DNA of 64,000 bases from Candidatus Accumulibacter propinquus. Lineage in GTDB: Bacteria; Pseudomonadota; Gammaproteobacteria; Burkholderiales; Rhodocyclaceae. Below, piece after piece: positions 43,562 to 53,467 of the stretch. Position 1 is the stretch's first letter. Every line of letters starts with the position of its first letter. The stretch is from assembly GCA_016714935.1 (NCBI GenBank), contig JADKBU010000002.1:1-64000 (forward strand), in the 5' to 3' direction. The notes below the pieces were generated by a model that had not been told where the DNA came from, did not search any database, and saw nothing but the letters and a program-made list of their open reading frames with translations. Position numbers and translations under genes: made by a program.

Positions 43562-45445
43562 CTAGACCTGGAAGCGCGCCAGTAGTTGCTGCGTATTGCG
43601 CGCGTTGCGAGAGAGTCCGGACAGCGTGTTCCTGGCCTGCTGAATGGCGTCGTCTTCCGCCTGCACACGGTTGTTGATTCGATTGCTGGCCTCGGCCATC
43701 GCGTTGGTCGCCGCGCGCTGCTCGCGCGTCGATAGCGCGATGCCACTGACTCGCGCCACGGCCTCGTGCATCCGCTGCTGCATTTCCTGGATGCGGGTTG
43801 CCGCGACCTGCGACAGCTCGACGCTGCGGCGGACGGCGCTGACCGACGAGCGGACGGTGGCCCCGGCCAGAGCGGTTTCGCTGCGTACGGCGGCGATCAT
43901 TTCGGCGATCTCGATGGTCGCTTTTGCCGTACTCTCGGCGAGCTTGCGCACCTCATCGGCGACGACCGCGAAGCCGCGGCCCTGTTCGCCGGCGCGCGCG
44001 GCTTCGATCGCCGCGTTCAGTGCCAGCAGATTGGTCTGATCGGCAATACCCTTGATGACGTTGACGATGCCGCTGATTTCCTGCGAACGATTGTCGAGAC
44101 TGGCCATCACTTCTGCCAGCTTCTCGACGTCGCTGACTGATTGCTCGGCGTCGATGGCGATCGAACCGACGTCGCGCGCGCCCGCTTCCGAGAGATCGCC
44201 GGTTTGACGGATCAGCTTGTCGGCCTCGTCCGCATTGTCCGCGATGCGCGACACCGCGGCGGTGATTTCCTCGATCGACGCGGCGTTGGCCGTCGAACTG
44301 TCGGACACCTGTATCGCCTGCCGCGCCAGCAGAGCCATCCCGCCGTCGAGGGCGTTCACGCCGTCCGCGAGGCGGGCGGCCTCTTCCTTGAGCGATCCGA
44401 ACATGGCTTGCAACTGCTCCAGAAACTTGTTGAACGCGGCGGCGGTTGCGCCGATTTCGTCGCTTCCCGACACCTGCAGGCGAGCCGACAGATCGCCACC
44501 GCCGAGCGAGATGTCGATCATCTTGTCGCGCACCTGATGCAGGCGTTTCAACAGCCGCCCGAGCACCGTGCTGGCCACCAGCGCGGCGATGCCGCCCACC
44601 GCCAGCAGCACCACCAGCAGGGTGATCAGCAAGGGTTGCAGCGGCGCCAGCACCACTGACTTGGCCAGGGAAATGCCGAGTACCCAGTCGCTGCCCTTGA
44701 TCGGCGAGAGATACAGGTAGCGGTTGCCGTCCGGTTGCGGCACTTCAAACATCCTGCCTTCGGCGGTGGCCTTCTCGATGCGGTCGCGCGTCAGTTCGGG
44801 GAGGCGTTCGCTGATCGGCTTCAACACCGCCTCCTGAAGCGGGTGTGCCAGAACGGTTCCATCCTTGTGCAGCAGGAACGCAAAGCCGTCGCCACCCAGA
44901 CGGACACCCAGGATCTCCTTGACGATGCGGTCGATCTTGATGTCTGCCGCAGCCACCCCGACGGTTTTTCCGTCCTTGACCATCACCGACGCAAAAGAGA
45001 TCACCAGCAGTTTCGAGGCCGCGTCTTCGTACGGCTTGGTGACAATGACGCTGGCTTCGCCAGCGGCGAGCGCGTCGTGATACCAGGGGCGAGTCGTCGG
45101 GTCATAACCGGGAGGCAGCGACTGCGCTTCGGAGAAAACCGTTCGCTTGTCGGGATAGCCGGCATAGACCAGGTCGAAACCGCCACCCTGGGCCAGCAGT
45201 CTGAACTGATGCTCGGCGTCCGCGGCCGCGATTGCCGTTTTCGCGGCGCGGATCAATTGCGATTTGGCGCCGATCCAGTCGGCGATGGCGAAGGCGTAGC
45301 CGGTTGCGGCACTGCGCGTCTCGGCAGCCACGGACTCGAGCAACTGGCCGCGCAGTTGCTGGTAAAAGAGCGCTCCCTGGAGAAGGACCGACGTGGCGAT
45401 CAGGCCGACGACGAAGGCCACGAGTTTTCCTTGCAGGCTGCGCAT
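43562..45445 (-). CDS. methyl-accepting chemotaxis protein with dCache domain (amino-acid type)
   Basis: This 627-residue chemoreceptor has a first membrane helix (about 8-28), a periplasmic dCache domain (30-270), a second helix (about 275-297), HAMP (to ~350) and a signalling domain with the hairpin tip IKGIADQTNLLALNAAIEAA. In the dCache domain Tyr114, Arg119, Trp121, Tyr122, Tyr139 and Asp168 reproduce the spacing of the known amino-acid-binding motif, so an amino acid or related amine is the likely ligand. It is a single gene without chemotaxis genes around it. Confidence 0.9.
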   Translation of the reverse strand: MRSLQGKLVAFVVGLIATSVLLQGALFYQQLRGQLLESVAAETRSAATGYAFAIADWIGAKSQLIRAAKTAIAAADAEHQFRLLAQGGGFDLVYAGYPDKRTVFSEAQSLPPGYDPTTRPWYHDALAAGEASVIVTKPYEDAASKLLVISFASVMVKDGKTVGVAAADIKIDRIVKEILGVRLGGDGFAFLLHKDGTVLAHPLQEAVLKPISERLPELTRDRIEKATAEGRMFEVPQPDGNRYLYLSPIKGSDWVLGISLAKSVVLAPLQPLLITLLVVLLAVGGIAALVASTVLGRLLKRLHQVRDKMIDISLGGGDLSARLQVSGSDEIGATAAAFNKFLEQLQAMFGSLKEEAARLADGVNALDGGMALLARQAIQVSDSSTANAASIEEITAAVSRIADNADEADKLIRQTGDLSEAGARDVGSIAIDAEQSVSDVEKLAEVMASLDNRSQEISGIVNVIKGIADQTNLLALNAAIEAARAGEQGRGFAVVADEVRKLAESTAKATIEIAEMIAAVRSETALAGATVRSSVSAVRRSVELSQVAATRIQEMQQRMHEAVARVSGIALSTREQRAATNAMAEASNRINNRVQAEDDAIQQARNTLSGLSRNARNTQQLLARFQV

Positions 45446-45667
45446 CCGCGAGCTCCAACAGTCATGGTGGTGAACGAGGCTGCCGCAAAGCGCCGGCAGT
45501 CCGCGCCCAGGCGGCAGTCGCGCGGGCCCGTCATCATCGCATACGCGGAAAGGCAGAGCAAAAGCCGCGTGGCTCCAGTGTGTTGCCGGATCTTGCTCGT
45601 CAGTCTCGGCTTGTTGTCGTTTTTCGCTCGCCGCCGGTCGGGAAAAACATCGCGCGAGGCCCGGCGC

Positions 45668-46279
45668 TCAGGCGAAAACGTTGACCTTCGAGCCGCTCGG
45701 CGCCTTCGCGGCCGCCGCGCTGCCGGCATAAGCGGCCAGCATGGGCGCGAGTTCCGGGGTGGTGGATGCGGGTGTTCCGTTGCCGGCTACGCCACCGGCG
45801 CCGCCGGCCTGGATCGCCTGTTCCATGCTGGCCTGCATCGCCATGCGCGTGGCCAGCGCGGCGACCTGCCGGTCCTGCGCCGACGGGTCCGCCGGCGCCA
45901 GCGCGGCGGACTTGACGCGTTCAGCCTTGCTGCGCGTCTCCTCCGGGGTGCGACCCGGAGAACTGTCGATCGAGACCTCACCACCGATGGCATAACGCTG
46001 ACCGTCCGGGCCGGTTTCGTAGCTGAAGCTGGCGCCGCTCCGAACCAGGCTGCCGCCGGCGGCGACGTGGGCCATTTCGTGGGCGCGTACTTCACGGTCG
46101 CGCTGCTGCAGGTCGCGGACCTTCTGCTGGTCGGCCTCGGATAACTGGCTGCCGGTTTGCTGCGCGCGCGCAGCACCGCCGCCGGCTTTTGCCGCCGCGT
46201 CACCTGTGGCTTGCGCGGCTTCAGGGCGGGCCTGGAATGAGGGAGTGAATGCGCTGGTCGGCGACAGTTGGTCAATCAT
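45668..46279 (-). CDS. SprA-related putative metalloprotease
   Basis: The 203-residue protein has an Ala/Gln-rich N-terminus and a core with a zinc-protease motif His67-Glu68-x-x-His71 (RAHEMAHVAAGG). Then come SGASFSYETGPDGQRYAIGGEV and PEETRSKAERV, as in SprA-related proteins. The function is unknown. The gene is preceded on the same strand by another small Ala-rich protein, with 85 bp between. A 222-bp gap separates it from the chemoreceptor. Confidence 0.8.
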   Translation of the reverse strand: MIDQLSPTSAFTPSFQARPEAAQATGDAAAKAGGGAARAQQTGSQLSEADQQKVRDLQQRDREVRAHEMAHVAAGGSLVRSGASFSYETGPDGQRYAIGGEVSIDSSPGRTPEETRSKAERVKSAALAPADPSAQDRQVAALATRMAMQASMEQAIQAGGAGGVAGNGTPASTTPELAPMLAAYAGSAAAAKAPSGSKVNVFA

Positions 46280-46364
46280 TTCAGGATGACTGCGCTCGGG
46301 TCAGAACCTCCTTCGGCGAGAACAAACAGGCGCCGCCGACGCGGCGCTCGAAAAAAGCAGCCGC

Positions 46365-46769
46365 TCAGGCCGAAGCGCGCAGCGGCGAGGGTTTGGCCTG
46401 CGCGACACCGCTGCCGGCGTTGTCGCTGAACAACTGCAGCGCCTGGCGGACCTGTGCCGACTGGGCGCTGGCGGCGTTGCTGCTGCTGGTGTCCGTCGCG
46501 GTATCAGAGCCGGCATCGGCGGCGGCGGGAGGACGCGGCGGCGGGGGCGGGGTCGGCGTGGTGTTATTGTCCTGCGCCGCCGAGGCCCCCTCGCGGGCAG
46601 CGACCTCGCGCGCCGCGGAACTGATCTGCACCGTGACACTGGGCGGCGCCTCGGCCTGGCGTTCGGGCGCGCCGGCCGGCTTCGGTGTTTCGACGCGGTT
46701 CTGGGGGGAAGTCAGTTCAGCCGGAGTACTGACCCGCGCTGAGGACAAGGCGTTGACGGCTTCCATCAT
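46365..46769 (-). CDS. small Ala/Pro/Ser-rich protein of unknown function
   Basis: This 134-residue low-complexity protein has a short conserved-looking part, VTVQISSAAREVAAREG, and a polyproline run (PTPPPPPRPP). The Val-x-Ile-Ser-x-Ala-Ala-Arg pattern resembles short exported or cell-surface proteins often placed beside SprA-like genes. The ATG at 46769 follows GGAG at good spacing. Confidence 0.55.
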   Translation of the reverse strand: MMEAVNALSSARVSTPAELTSPQNRVETPKPAGAPERQAEAPPSVTVQISSAAREVAAREGASAAQDNNTTPTPPPPPRPPAAADAGSDTATDTSSSNAASAQSAQVRQALQLFSDNAGSGVAQAKPSPLRASA

Positions 46770-47043
46770 GGTGATCTCCTGGCCGGACACTGCAGGGGTG
46801 TCCGGAAAACTCCGAGTCCGACTGGTCATCAGCGATGCTGGTCCGGATTCCCTGCAAGGGGTCTATTTTCCCGCCGGAACCTTGACTATACGCTTCGGAA
46901 GCCGGATGCGCGCGCCGACATCATCCCGACCGTGACATATGTCGCTATTCATCGCTCACGCTGGTGTAGCGAGCGTATGCTGTTCACCGAGCCGCGGGAA
47001 CCCTGTCCTGAACTTGCGGCACTCCTGTTGCCGGGTCATATCG

Positions 47044-47829
47044 ATGAATCGTCGCTTTTTCATTGCCTTGTTGATCACCCTGGGCACTTTCCGCCCGCTC
47101 GACGCGGCTGCCGGCCCCGACTGCTCGCGGCCATTCACGCTGGCACTGCACGAGCATGGACTGCTCTATTCCTCCGACACGGACAGCGGGATCGACAAGG
47201 ACGTCGCCGACGAGCTGATTCGCCGCAGCGGTTGCAAGGTCACCACCAGCCTGCTCGCCCGTGCCCGGATCTGGCAACTGATTGAATCCGGCGCCCTCGA
47301 TTTCACCCTCTCCGGGATCAGCAACGCCGAGCGCGACAAATTTGCCGGATTCGCCTGGTACTTCAGCAACAAGTACTACCTGTTGGTACGCAAGGATGCC
47401 GGCGTGCGCAATCAGGCCGATTTCGAGCAGAACGACAAGTTGCAGCTCGGTGTGATCCGTGGCTTCCGTTACAGCCCGTCCGCCAATCGGCTGGTGGACA
47501 AGTTGCACGCCGCCAGTCGCGTCAGCCAGGCGGGGGGCCTCGCGCCGTTGTACCAGACCCTGCTGCTGGGACACATCCACGGCATGATCATCGAGCCTTT
47601 CGACTACCCGACACTCGAAGAAAAGCGGATTCGCGACGTCACCAGCATCATCGAGTTCAGCGACGCGTCGGTTCCGCACGGTCTGGTCATGTCGAAGACG
47701 TCGCTGCCGCCGGCCGAGCAGGAGAAGTGGCGCGCGCTGATCAATGGCATGCGCAGCGATGGCAGCATGCGTCGCATTTTCGAAAAATACTTCAAGGTCG
47801 ACCTGGCGGCCGCGATGGTCGACTTCTAG
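47044..47829 (+). CDS. periplasmic substrate-binding protein (PBP2 type)
   Basis: This 261-residue exported protein has a signal peptide (FFIALLITLGTFRPLDAAAG) and a solute-binding fold of the SBP_bac_3 kind: GIDKDVADELIRRSG, DFTLSGISNAERDKFAGFA, LGVIRGFRY. No transporter genes adjoin it. Instead a diguanylate cyclase gene begins 9 nt after its stop, so it may sense a solute for signalling rather than import. Confidence 0.82.
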   Translation: MNRRFFIALLITLGTFRPLDAAAGPDCSRPFTLALHEHGLLYSSDTDSGIDKDVADELIRRSGCKVTTSLLARARIWQLIESGALDFTLSGISNAERDKFAGFAWYFSNKYYLLVRKDAGVRNQADFEQNDKLQLGVIRGFRYSPSANRLVDKLHAASRVSQAGGLAPLYQTLLLGHIHGMIIEPFDYPTLEEKRIRDVTSIIEFSDASVPHGLVMSKTSLPPAEQEKWRALINGMRSDGSMRRIFEKYFKVDLAAAMVDF

Positions 47830-47837
47830 TCGCCGCC

Positions 47838-49382
47838 ATGACCACCGCAAGCGTCTCGCCGCCGGCATCGCGTCTGCTTTTTCTGCCCTGGCTGATCCTG
47901 TTCGCCATGCTCGGAGCGACCTGGTTCGTCTGGGATCACGAACGCCAGAATGCCCGCAAGGAACTGCATACGCAGTTCGACTTCGCGCTGCGCGACACCG
48001 TCAGCCGCATTGAACAGCGCGTCGCCGCCTACGAGCAATTGCTGCGCGGTGTGCAGGGCCTGTTCGCCACCACCGGCCTGCGGAATCGCCAAGCCATTCA
48101 CGACTACGTCGAACCCCTCCGGGGTGATCCCAACCTCTCGGGCATGCAGGTCATCGGGGTGATCGAACGGGTACCGTCGGCCAGGAAAGCCGCGCATGTT
48201 CGCGCCATCCGCCGGCTCGGTCCTGCCGACTACAGCATTCATCCGGAAGGGGAGCGCGAGATTTACGCTCCGGTCATCCAGCGCGAGTCGTACAGCGGAC
48301 GTCACCAGGCCCCCCTGGGCCTCGATACCTGGGCCAACCCGGTGCGTCGGCAGGCGATGGAGACGGCGCGCGATTCCGGCCTCGCGGCGATTACCGGCAA
48401 GGTGCAATTGGCTATCGACAACGGTGTCGAAGGCAACCCCGGCTTCATCATGTATCTGCCGGTCTTTGCCCAGGGGCAGCCGCGAGACAGCGTGGCGCAG
48501 CGTCGTGACAGCCTGATTGGCTGGGTCTATGCCTCGTTCCACATGCGCGACTTCATGGCCAGTCTGTATGGCCGGCAAGCCGAGGGCCTCGCCTTCGCCA
48601 TTTACGACGGCGCCGTCCCCAGTGATGCCGCACTCATGTACCGGAACAGGGAGGCGGCCGGTGGCGCGTTGAGTGCCAAAGAGTACATGGTCGTTGCCAG
48701 TCACACCTGGACGCTCACCCTGGTCACGCAGGAGGAATTCGAAAACCGCTTCGGCCGGGACATCTCGCTGATCATTGCCGTGGCGGGTGTCAGCCTGAGC
48801 CTGTCGATGGCGTTGCTGGCGTGGTCGATGATCAGCGGACGCGCGCGTGCCTTGCTGCTGGCCGCCAAGATCACCGAGGAATTGCGGCACATGGCCCAGC
48901 ATGATTCGCTGACCGGCCTGCCCAACCGAGCGTTGTTCAGTGACCGCGTCCAGAACAAACTGGCCCATGCCAGACGCCAAGACCGCCGCTTCGCACTGAT
49001 CTTCCTCGACCTCGACAAGTTCAAACCGATCAACGACAAGTATGGCCATTCCGTCGGCGACCTGCTGTTGCGACAGGTGGCAAGACGTCTGCAGGATTCG
49101 ATTCGGGCCTCCGATACGGTCGGCCGCCTGGGCGGCGACGAGTTCGTCCTGCTGATCGGCGATCTGACTGGAGCGGCGGACGCGCTGGCGCTGGCTGAAA
49201 AGATTCGTCAGGAAGTGCGGCGGCCGTACACCATCAATGGTCACCAGCTGACGATCTCATGCAGCCTCGGGGTTGCCATCTATCCCGACGATGGCACCGA
49301 TGAACTGGCCCTGACCAAGCGCGCCGACGAGGCCATGTATCGCGCCAAGGATAGTGGCCGCGACAGCGTACAGTTGGCCTGA
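47838..49382 (+). CDS. CHASE-domain diguanylate cyclase
   Basis: This 514-residue inner-membrane enzyme has a first membrane helix (about 13-31), a CHASE sensor domain (about 75-260, with VIERVPSARKAAHV and YAPVIQRESY), a second helix (about 312-335) and a GGDEF domain. The active site GGDEF (about 432-436) is intact. RASD lies five residues before it and gives the RxxD inhibitory site, so product feedback is expected. It makes cyclic di-GMP from GTP. It is co-transcribed with a periplasmic binding protein, which could feed the CHASE domain. Confidence 0.92.
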   Translation: MTTASVSPPASRLLFLPWLILFAMLGATWFVWDHERQNARKELHTQFDFALRDTVSRIEQRVAAYEQLLRGVQGLFATTGLRNRQAIHDYVEPLRGDPNLSGMQVIGVIERVPSARKAAHVRAIRRLGPADYSIHPEGEREIYAPVIQRESYSGRHQAPLGLDTWANPVRRQAMETARDSGLAAITGKVQLAIDNGVEGNPGFIMYLPVFAQGQPRDSVAQRRDSLIGWVYASFHMRDFMASLYGRQAEGLAFAIYDGAVPSDAALMYRNREAAGGALSAKEYMVVASHTWTLTLVTQEEFENRFGRDISLIIAVAGVSLSLSMALLAWSMISGRARALLLAAKITEELRHMAQHDSLTGLPNRALFSDRVQNKLAHARRQDRRFALIFLDLDKFKPINDKYGHSVGDLLLRQVARRLQDSIRASDTVGRLGGDEFVLLIGDLTGAADALALAEKIRQEVRRPYTINGHQLTISCSLGVAIYPDDGTDELALTKRADEAMYRAKDSGRDSVQLA

Positions 49383-49455
49383 ACCCGCTGCCTGCGGCCA
49401 ACGCCGGCCACGGCACCGCCAAGCCGCCCGACAGCGCCGGCGCGAAGGCCGGACA

Positions 49456-50022
49456 CTACGCGCCGCGGCGCAGCCGGCGATGCACATGCGCCAGTATCGC
49501 GGCGTGGATCGCGACCGCAATGCCGGCCCCGAGCGCGTGCAAAGCAGCGGTGCCGCCGCCAGCCATCTGGACCGCGCGCAGCGTATAGATCCCGAGAGGC
49601 ACGAACATCGCCAGGGCCGTCGCCAGACCGGGGTTGTAGCAGCGGAAGATGAACGCGTGCACCAGGTGCACAAAGGCATTGACCAGGACCAGGTACACCG
49701 CGATCAGCGACAGTCCGATATGGACTTCCGAAGACAGGTACAGCGAGACGGCGACGACCCCCCACACCCCGGGGACGTTGGTGACAAACACCGCTTCGCG
49801 GGAGAGGACCTCCTGGCCCTTGCCGATCGTTTGATTGAAAAACCGCCGGAAGCGGTCGTCATCGTGCTCCTCGTACTGGTGGAGCATGTAGAACGGCAGG
49901 TGCAGAAAGGTGGCCGTCAGCGCTGTCGACCACGCGGCGGTGAGCAAGGGCGCGAGGAGCAGCAACAGCACCCCGGCCAGGAAGCCGCCATATACCCAAT
50001 GGTCAATGATGCGCTTGAACAT
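49456..50022 (-). CDS. HXXEE-domain membrane protein
   Basis: This 188-residue protein has about five membrane helices and the family motif His-Gln-Tyr-Glu-Glu (LHQYEEHDDDRF), then a late histidine pair (VHLVHAFIF). The function of HXXEE proteins is unknown; the conserved acidic and His residues suggest metal binding in the membrane. Confidence 0.78.
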   Translation of the reverse strand: MFKRIIDHWVYGGFLAGVLLLLLAPLLTAAWSTALTATFLHLPFYMLHQYEEHDDDRFRRFFNQTIGKGQEVLSREAVFVTNVPGVWGVVAVSLYLSSEVHIGLSLIAVYLVLVNAFVHLVHAFIFRCYNPGLATALAMFVPLGIYTLRAVQMAGGGTAALHALGAGIAVAIHAAILAHVHRRLRRGA

Positions 50023-50235
50023 CGCGGCGATTCAGCGCAAGCCGCGACGGCCAACGGCCGCCGCCGGCGGGCGCGTGTGCGCTACCCGAAGTTGCGCGTC
50101 GCACGTCGGCGCGACCTGCCTATACGGCAACGCCCGCGGTGATGACCGGCATGAATTCAGCATCGGCAGATGATAACCACTGCGGGTGGCCGAGGGCAAG
50201 GCCGCGCATGCTTCTCCCGGCGGCGGAAAATGAGT

Positions 50236-50937
50236 TCAGAGCGTGGCACCGAACAGGGAACCGACGCCGGCGGTGATCGCCATCGCCAGCGCGCCCCAGA
50301 AAGTCACCCGCCAGGCGCCGAGCAGGGCGCTGGCGCCACCGGCGCGGGCGGCGGCAGCGCCCAGCAGCGCCAGGAACAGCAGCGAACTGCCCGCGATCCA
50401 GTGAATCAGGACGTCCATCGGCGCCAGCGTGGTCACCACCAGCGGCAGCGCCGCGCCGACCGCGAAGCTCGCGGCCGATGCCAACGCGGCCTGCACCGGT
50501 CGCGCGCTGAGCGTCACCGAGATGCCGAGTTCGTCGCGGGCGTGCGCCCCGAGGGCGTCGTGCGCCATCAATTGTTCGGCGACCTGGCGCGCCAGGCTTG
50601 GATCCAGCCCGCGCTGCACATAGATGCCGCTCAGCTCGCGCTGTTCCGCGGCGGGGTCGCGTTCGAGTTCGCTGCGCTCGCGCGCCAGATCGGCCTGCTC
50701 GGTATCGGCCTGCGAATGCACCGACACATACTCGCCGGCGGCCATCGACATCGCCCCGGCCACCAGCCCGGCGACGCCGGTGAGCAGGAGGCTGCCCTGG
50801 CTGGCACTCGCTGCCGCGACGCCAACCAGCAGGCTGGCGGTCGAGACGATGCCGTCGTTGGCGCCGAGCACCGCCGCCCGGAGCCAGCCGATGCGCTCGG
50901 TCCGGTGACGTTCAGCGTGGCCGCGGGTTTTAGCCAA
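50236..50937 (-). CDS. VIT1/CCC1-family Fe/Mn transporter
   Basis: This 233-residue protein of five helices has the family opening WLRAAVLGANDGIVSTASLLVGVAAA, the loop GAMSMAAGEYVSV and the cytosolic acidic helix region (QADLARERSELERDPAAEQREL) that binds metal. The C-terminal helices follow. It probably exports or sequesters Fe2+ or Mn2+. The start appears to be TTG at 50937; no ATG or GTG fits better. Confidence 0.88.
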   Translation of the reverse strand: MAKTRGHAERHRTERIGWLRAAVLGANDGIVSTASLLVGVAAASASQGSLLLTGVAGLVAGAMSMAAGEYVSVHSQADTEQADLARERSELERDPAAEQRELSGIYVQRGLDPSLARQVAEQLMAHDALGAHARDELGISVTLSARPVQAALASAASFAVGAALPLVVTTLAPMDVLIHWIAGSSLLFLALLGAAAARAGGASALLGAWRVTFWGALAMAITAGVGSLFGATL

Positions 50938-50967
50938 GGGGTGGCACGTGGTGGGCGGAGAAGGGGC

Positions 50968-51516
50968 TCAATCGTGGCCCGGCAGCATCCGCCGCAGCGT
51001 GTTGTCGCGCACAAAGTAATGGTGGAACAGCGACGCCGCGGCATGCAGGGCGATCAGGAAGTAGCCCAGCGTGCCACCGGTTTCATGGATCTCCTTGATC
51101 GTTTCGGCCAGACTCTTGCTCTCGCCGAGCAGTGCCGGCAGGTGCAGGCCGAAGAACGGGATCGGCTTGCCGGCCGCGCTGAGCAGCAGCCATCCGACCA
51201 GCGGCAGGCCGATCATCAGCGCGTACAACGCGAGGTGCATCAGCCGCGCGGCGAGCTTTTGCCACCCCGGCGGATCCGGCACGATCGGCGGAACAGTTGA
51301 CCGCAGGTGTACCAGCACGCGCAGCAAGGCGAGGGCCAGCACGGACAAGCCGAGCATGAAATGCCAGGTCTTCAGCGCCTCGCGCGGATCACTGCCTTTC
51401 GGGAAGTAGCCGCGCAACTCGATGCAGGCGTAAACTGCCACGAACAGCAGCAACATCACCCAATGCAGCCCGATCGACAGCGATCCATAACGTTGCGTGC
51501 CATTGCGCCCGTTCAT
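50968..51516 (-). CDS. cytochrome b561 family protein
   Basis: This is a 182-residue, four-helix membrane protein with the haem-ligand histidines in SIGLHWVML, KTWHFMLGL, HLALYALMIGLPLVGWL and FLIALHAAASLFHHYF, and the C-terminal RDNTLRRMLPG. It carries two b haems and probably oxidises or reduces quinone or superoxide at the membrane. The start follows CGGAGC. Confidence 0.92.
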   Translation of the reverse strand: MNGRNGTQRYGSLSIGLHWVMLLLFVAVYACIELRGYFPKGSDPREALKTWHFMLGLSVLALALLRVLVHLRSTVPPIVPDPPGWQKLAARLMHLALYALMIGLPLVGWLLLSAAGKPIPFFGLHLPALLGESKSLAETIKEIHETGGTLGYFLIALHAAASLFHHYFVRDNTLRRMLPGHD

Positions 51517-51735
51517 TTGCTTGCTCCGCGGAAGTGAAAACCGAATGCTAATGAAAAACGCCGCTGCCGCGGTCATTTTTCGACAAAACCAGGCCATCAT
51601 GATGGCTACTGCGCGGCATCGCTTCCGTGCGCCACCGCGCTTACGCTCGCCCCGGAATTCCGTGGCGTCTGGTGCGCTCGCGTACCGACGGCATCCCCCG
51701 CAGCAGCGACCATCAAGAGACACGAGGAGAAGACG

Positions 51736-53424
51736 ATGCCCGACCGAATCTGGCTGAACCATTACCCGGCCGGCGTTCCCGCCGACATCGACGCCGACCG
51801 CTACCCGTCGATTCCGGGACTGCTCGACGAAATCGTCCGCAAGTATGGCGGCCGGCCGGCCTTCCACAATCTCGGCCGCACGCTGAGCTACGCCGAGCTC
51901 GACAAACTGTCGCGCGACTTCGCCGCCTTCCTGCAGGGCTTGCCCGGGATGGCCAAGGGCGAGCGCGTGGCGATCATGTCGCCGAACCTGCTGCAATACC
52001 CGGTGGCGCTGTTCGGCATCCTGCGGGCGGGCATGATCGTGGTCAACGTCAATCCGCTGTACACCCCGAAGGAACTCGAACACCAGTTGCAGGACTCCGG
52101 CGCCAGGGCCATCGTCGTCGTCGAGAACTTCGCGGCGACGCTGCAGCAGGTGTGGAAGAAGACCGCGCTGCAGCATCTGATCACGACGCAAGTCGGCGAT
52201 CTGTTGCCGATCCCGAAGCGCTGGATCGTCAACTTCGTGGTCAGGACGGTGAAGAAGATGGTCCCCGCCTGGCGACTCGACGGCGCCCTGACGTTCCCTG
52301 AGGCGCTCGCCCGCGGCGCTGCGGCGCGTTTCACGCCGGTCGCCATCGCGGCCTCCGATCTCGCCTTCCTGCAATACACCGGCGGCACCACCGGCGTCTC
52401 CAAGGGCGCGATGCTCAGCCACCGCAACCTGCTCGCCAACCTCGAACAGACCGGCATATGGATCTCCGGCAGCTTCGAGGCCGGGCGCGAGATCGTCATC
52501 GCGCCGCTGCCGATGTACCACATCTTCTGCCTGACCTCGACGCTGTCGTTCATGACCTGGGGCAGTCTCAGCGTGCTGATCAGCAACCCGCGCGACCTGC
52601 CGGCGCTGGTCGCGGAACTCGGGCGCTGGAAATGGAGCGTCCTGAGCGGAGTGAACACCCTGTTCAACGGCCTGCTGCACACGCCGGGATTCGACGCGCT
52701 CGACTTCTCGTCGCTGAAGGTGGTGATCGGCGGCGGCGCGGCGGTGCAAAGAGCGGTCGCCGAGAAGTGGAAGCAGGTCACCGGGTGCTACATCACCGAA
52801 GCCTACGGTCTCACCGAAGCCTCGCCGGGGGTCAGCGCCTCACCGCTGGATACGCCATGGAACGGCATGATCGGCCTGCCGTTTCCGTCCACCGAGGTGA
52901 CCCTGCGCAACGAAGACTTCGCGGCCCTGCCGCCGTGGACCGGCGATGACGACGTCGAAATGCACACCGGCGAGATTTGCGTGCGCGGCCCGCAGGTGAT
53001 GCTCGGCTACTGGGGCAAGCCTGCGGAGACCACGGCGGTGCTGCGCGACGGCTGGCTGACCACCGGCGACATCGGGCACATGAATCAGGACGGCTTCATC
53101 ACCATCACCGACCGCAAGAAGGACATGATCCTGGTTTCCGGTTTCAACGTCTATCCGAGCGAAATCGAAGGCGTGCTGGCGTCGCACCCGGGTGTTCTCG
53201 AATGCGGCGCCATCGGCGTGCCCGACGCGCGTACCGGCGAGGCGGTGAAGGTGGTGATCGTCAGGAAGGACCCGCAACTGAGCAGCGAGGAAGTGATCCG
53301 GCACTGCAAGGCGCAGCTTGCCGCCTACAAGACGCCGCGCCAGATCGAGTTCCGCGACGCCCTGCCGAAATCGCCGATCGGCAAGATCCTGCGTCGCGAA
53401 CTGCGCAGTCCGCCGCAACCGTAG
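51736..53424 (+). CDS. fadD: long-chain fatty acid-CoA ligase
   Basis: This 562-residue acyl-adenylate-forming enzyme has the ATP site YTGGTTGVSKGAMLSH, the motif AYGLTEASPGV, the hinge GWLTTGDIG and DRKKDMILVSGFNVYPSEIE, and the catalytic lysine near the end (PKSPIGKILRREL). It activates fatty acids to acyl-CoA. An AGGAG-type site precedes the ATG. It is followed at 44 bp by a SulP transporter gene on the same strand. Confidence 0.93.
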   Translation: MPDRIWLNHYPAGVPADIDADRYPSIPGLLDEIVRKYGGRPAFHNLGRTLSYAELDKLSRDFAAFLQGLPGMAKGERVAIMSPNLLQYPVALFGILRAGMIVVNVNPLYTPKELEHQLQDSGARAIVVVENFAATLQQVWKKTALQHLITTQVGDLLPIPKRWIVNFVVRTVKKMVPAWRLDGALTFPEALARGAAARFTPVAIAASDLAFLQYTGGTTGVSKGAMLSHRNLLANLEQTGIWISGSFEAGREIVIAPLPMYHIFCLTSTLSFMTWGSLSVLISNPRDLPALVAELGRWKWSVLSGVNTLFNGLLHTPGFDALDFSSLKVVIGGGAAVQRAVAEKWKQVTGCYITEAYGLTEASPGVSASPLDTPWNGMIGLPFPSTEVTLRNEDFAALPPWTGDDDVEMHTGEICVRGPQVMLGYWGKPAETTAVLRDGWLTTGDIGHMNQDGFITITDRKKDMILVSGFNVYPSEIEGVLASHPGVLECGAIGVPDARTGEAVKVVIVRKDPQLSSEEVIRHCKAQLAAYKTPRQIEFRDALPKSPIGKILRRELRSPPQP

Positions 53425-53467
53425 CGCCCGCCGCCGGCCATTTTTCCTCGTCACCGGAGATCCTGCC

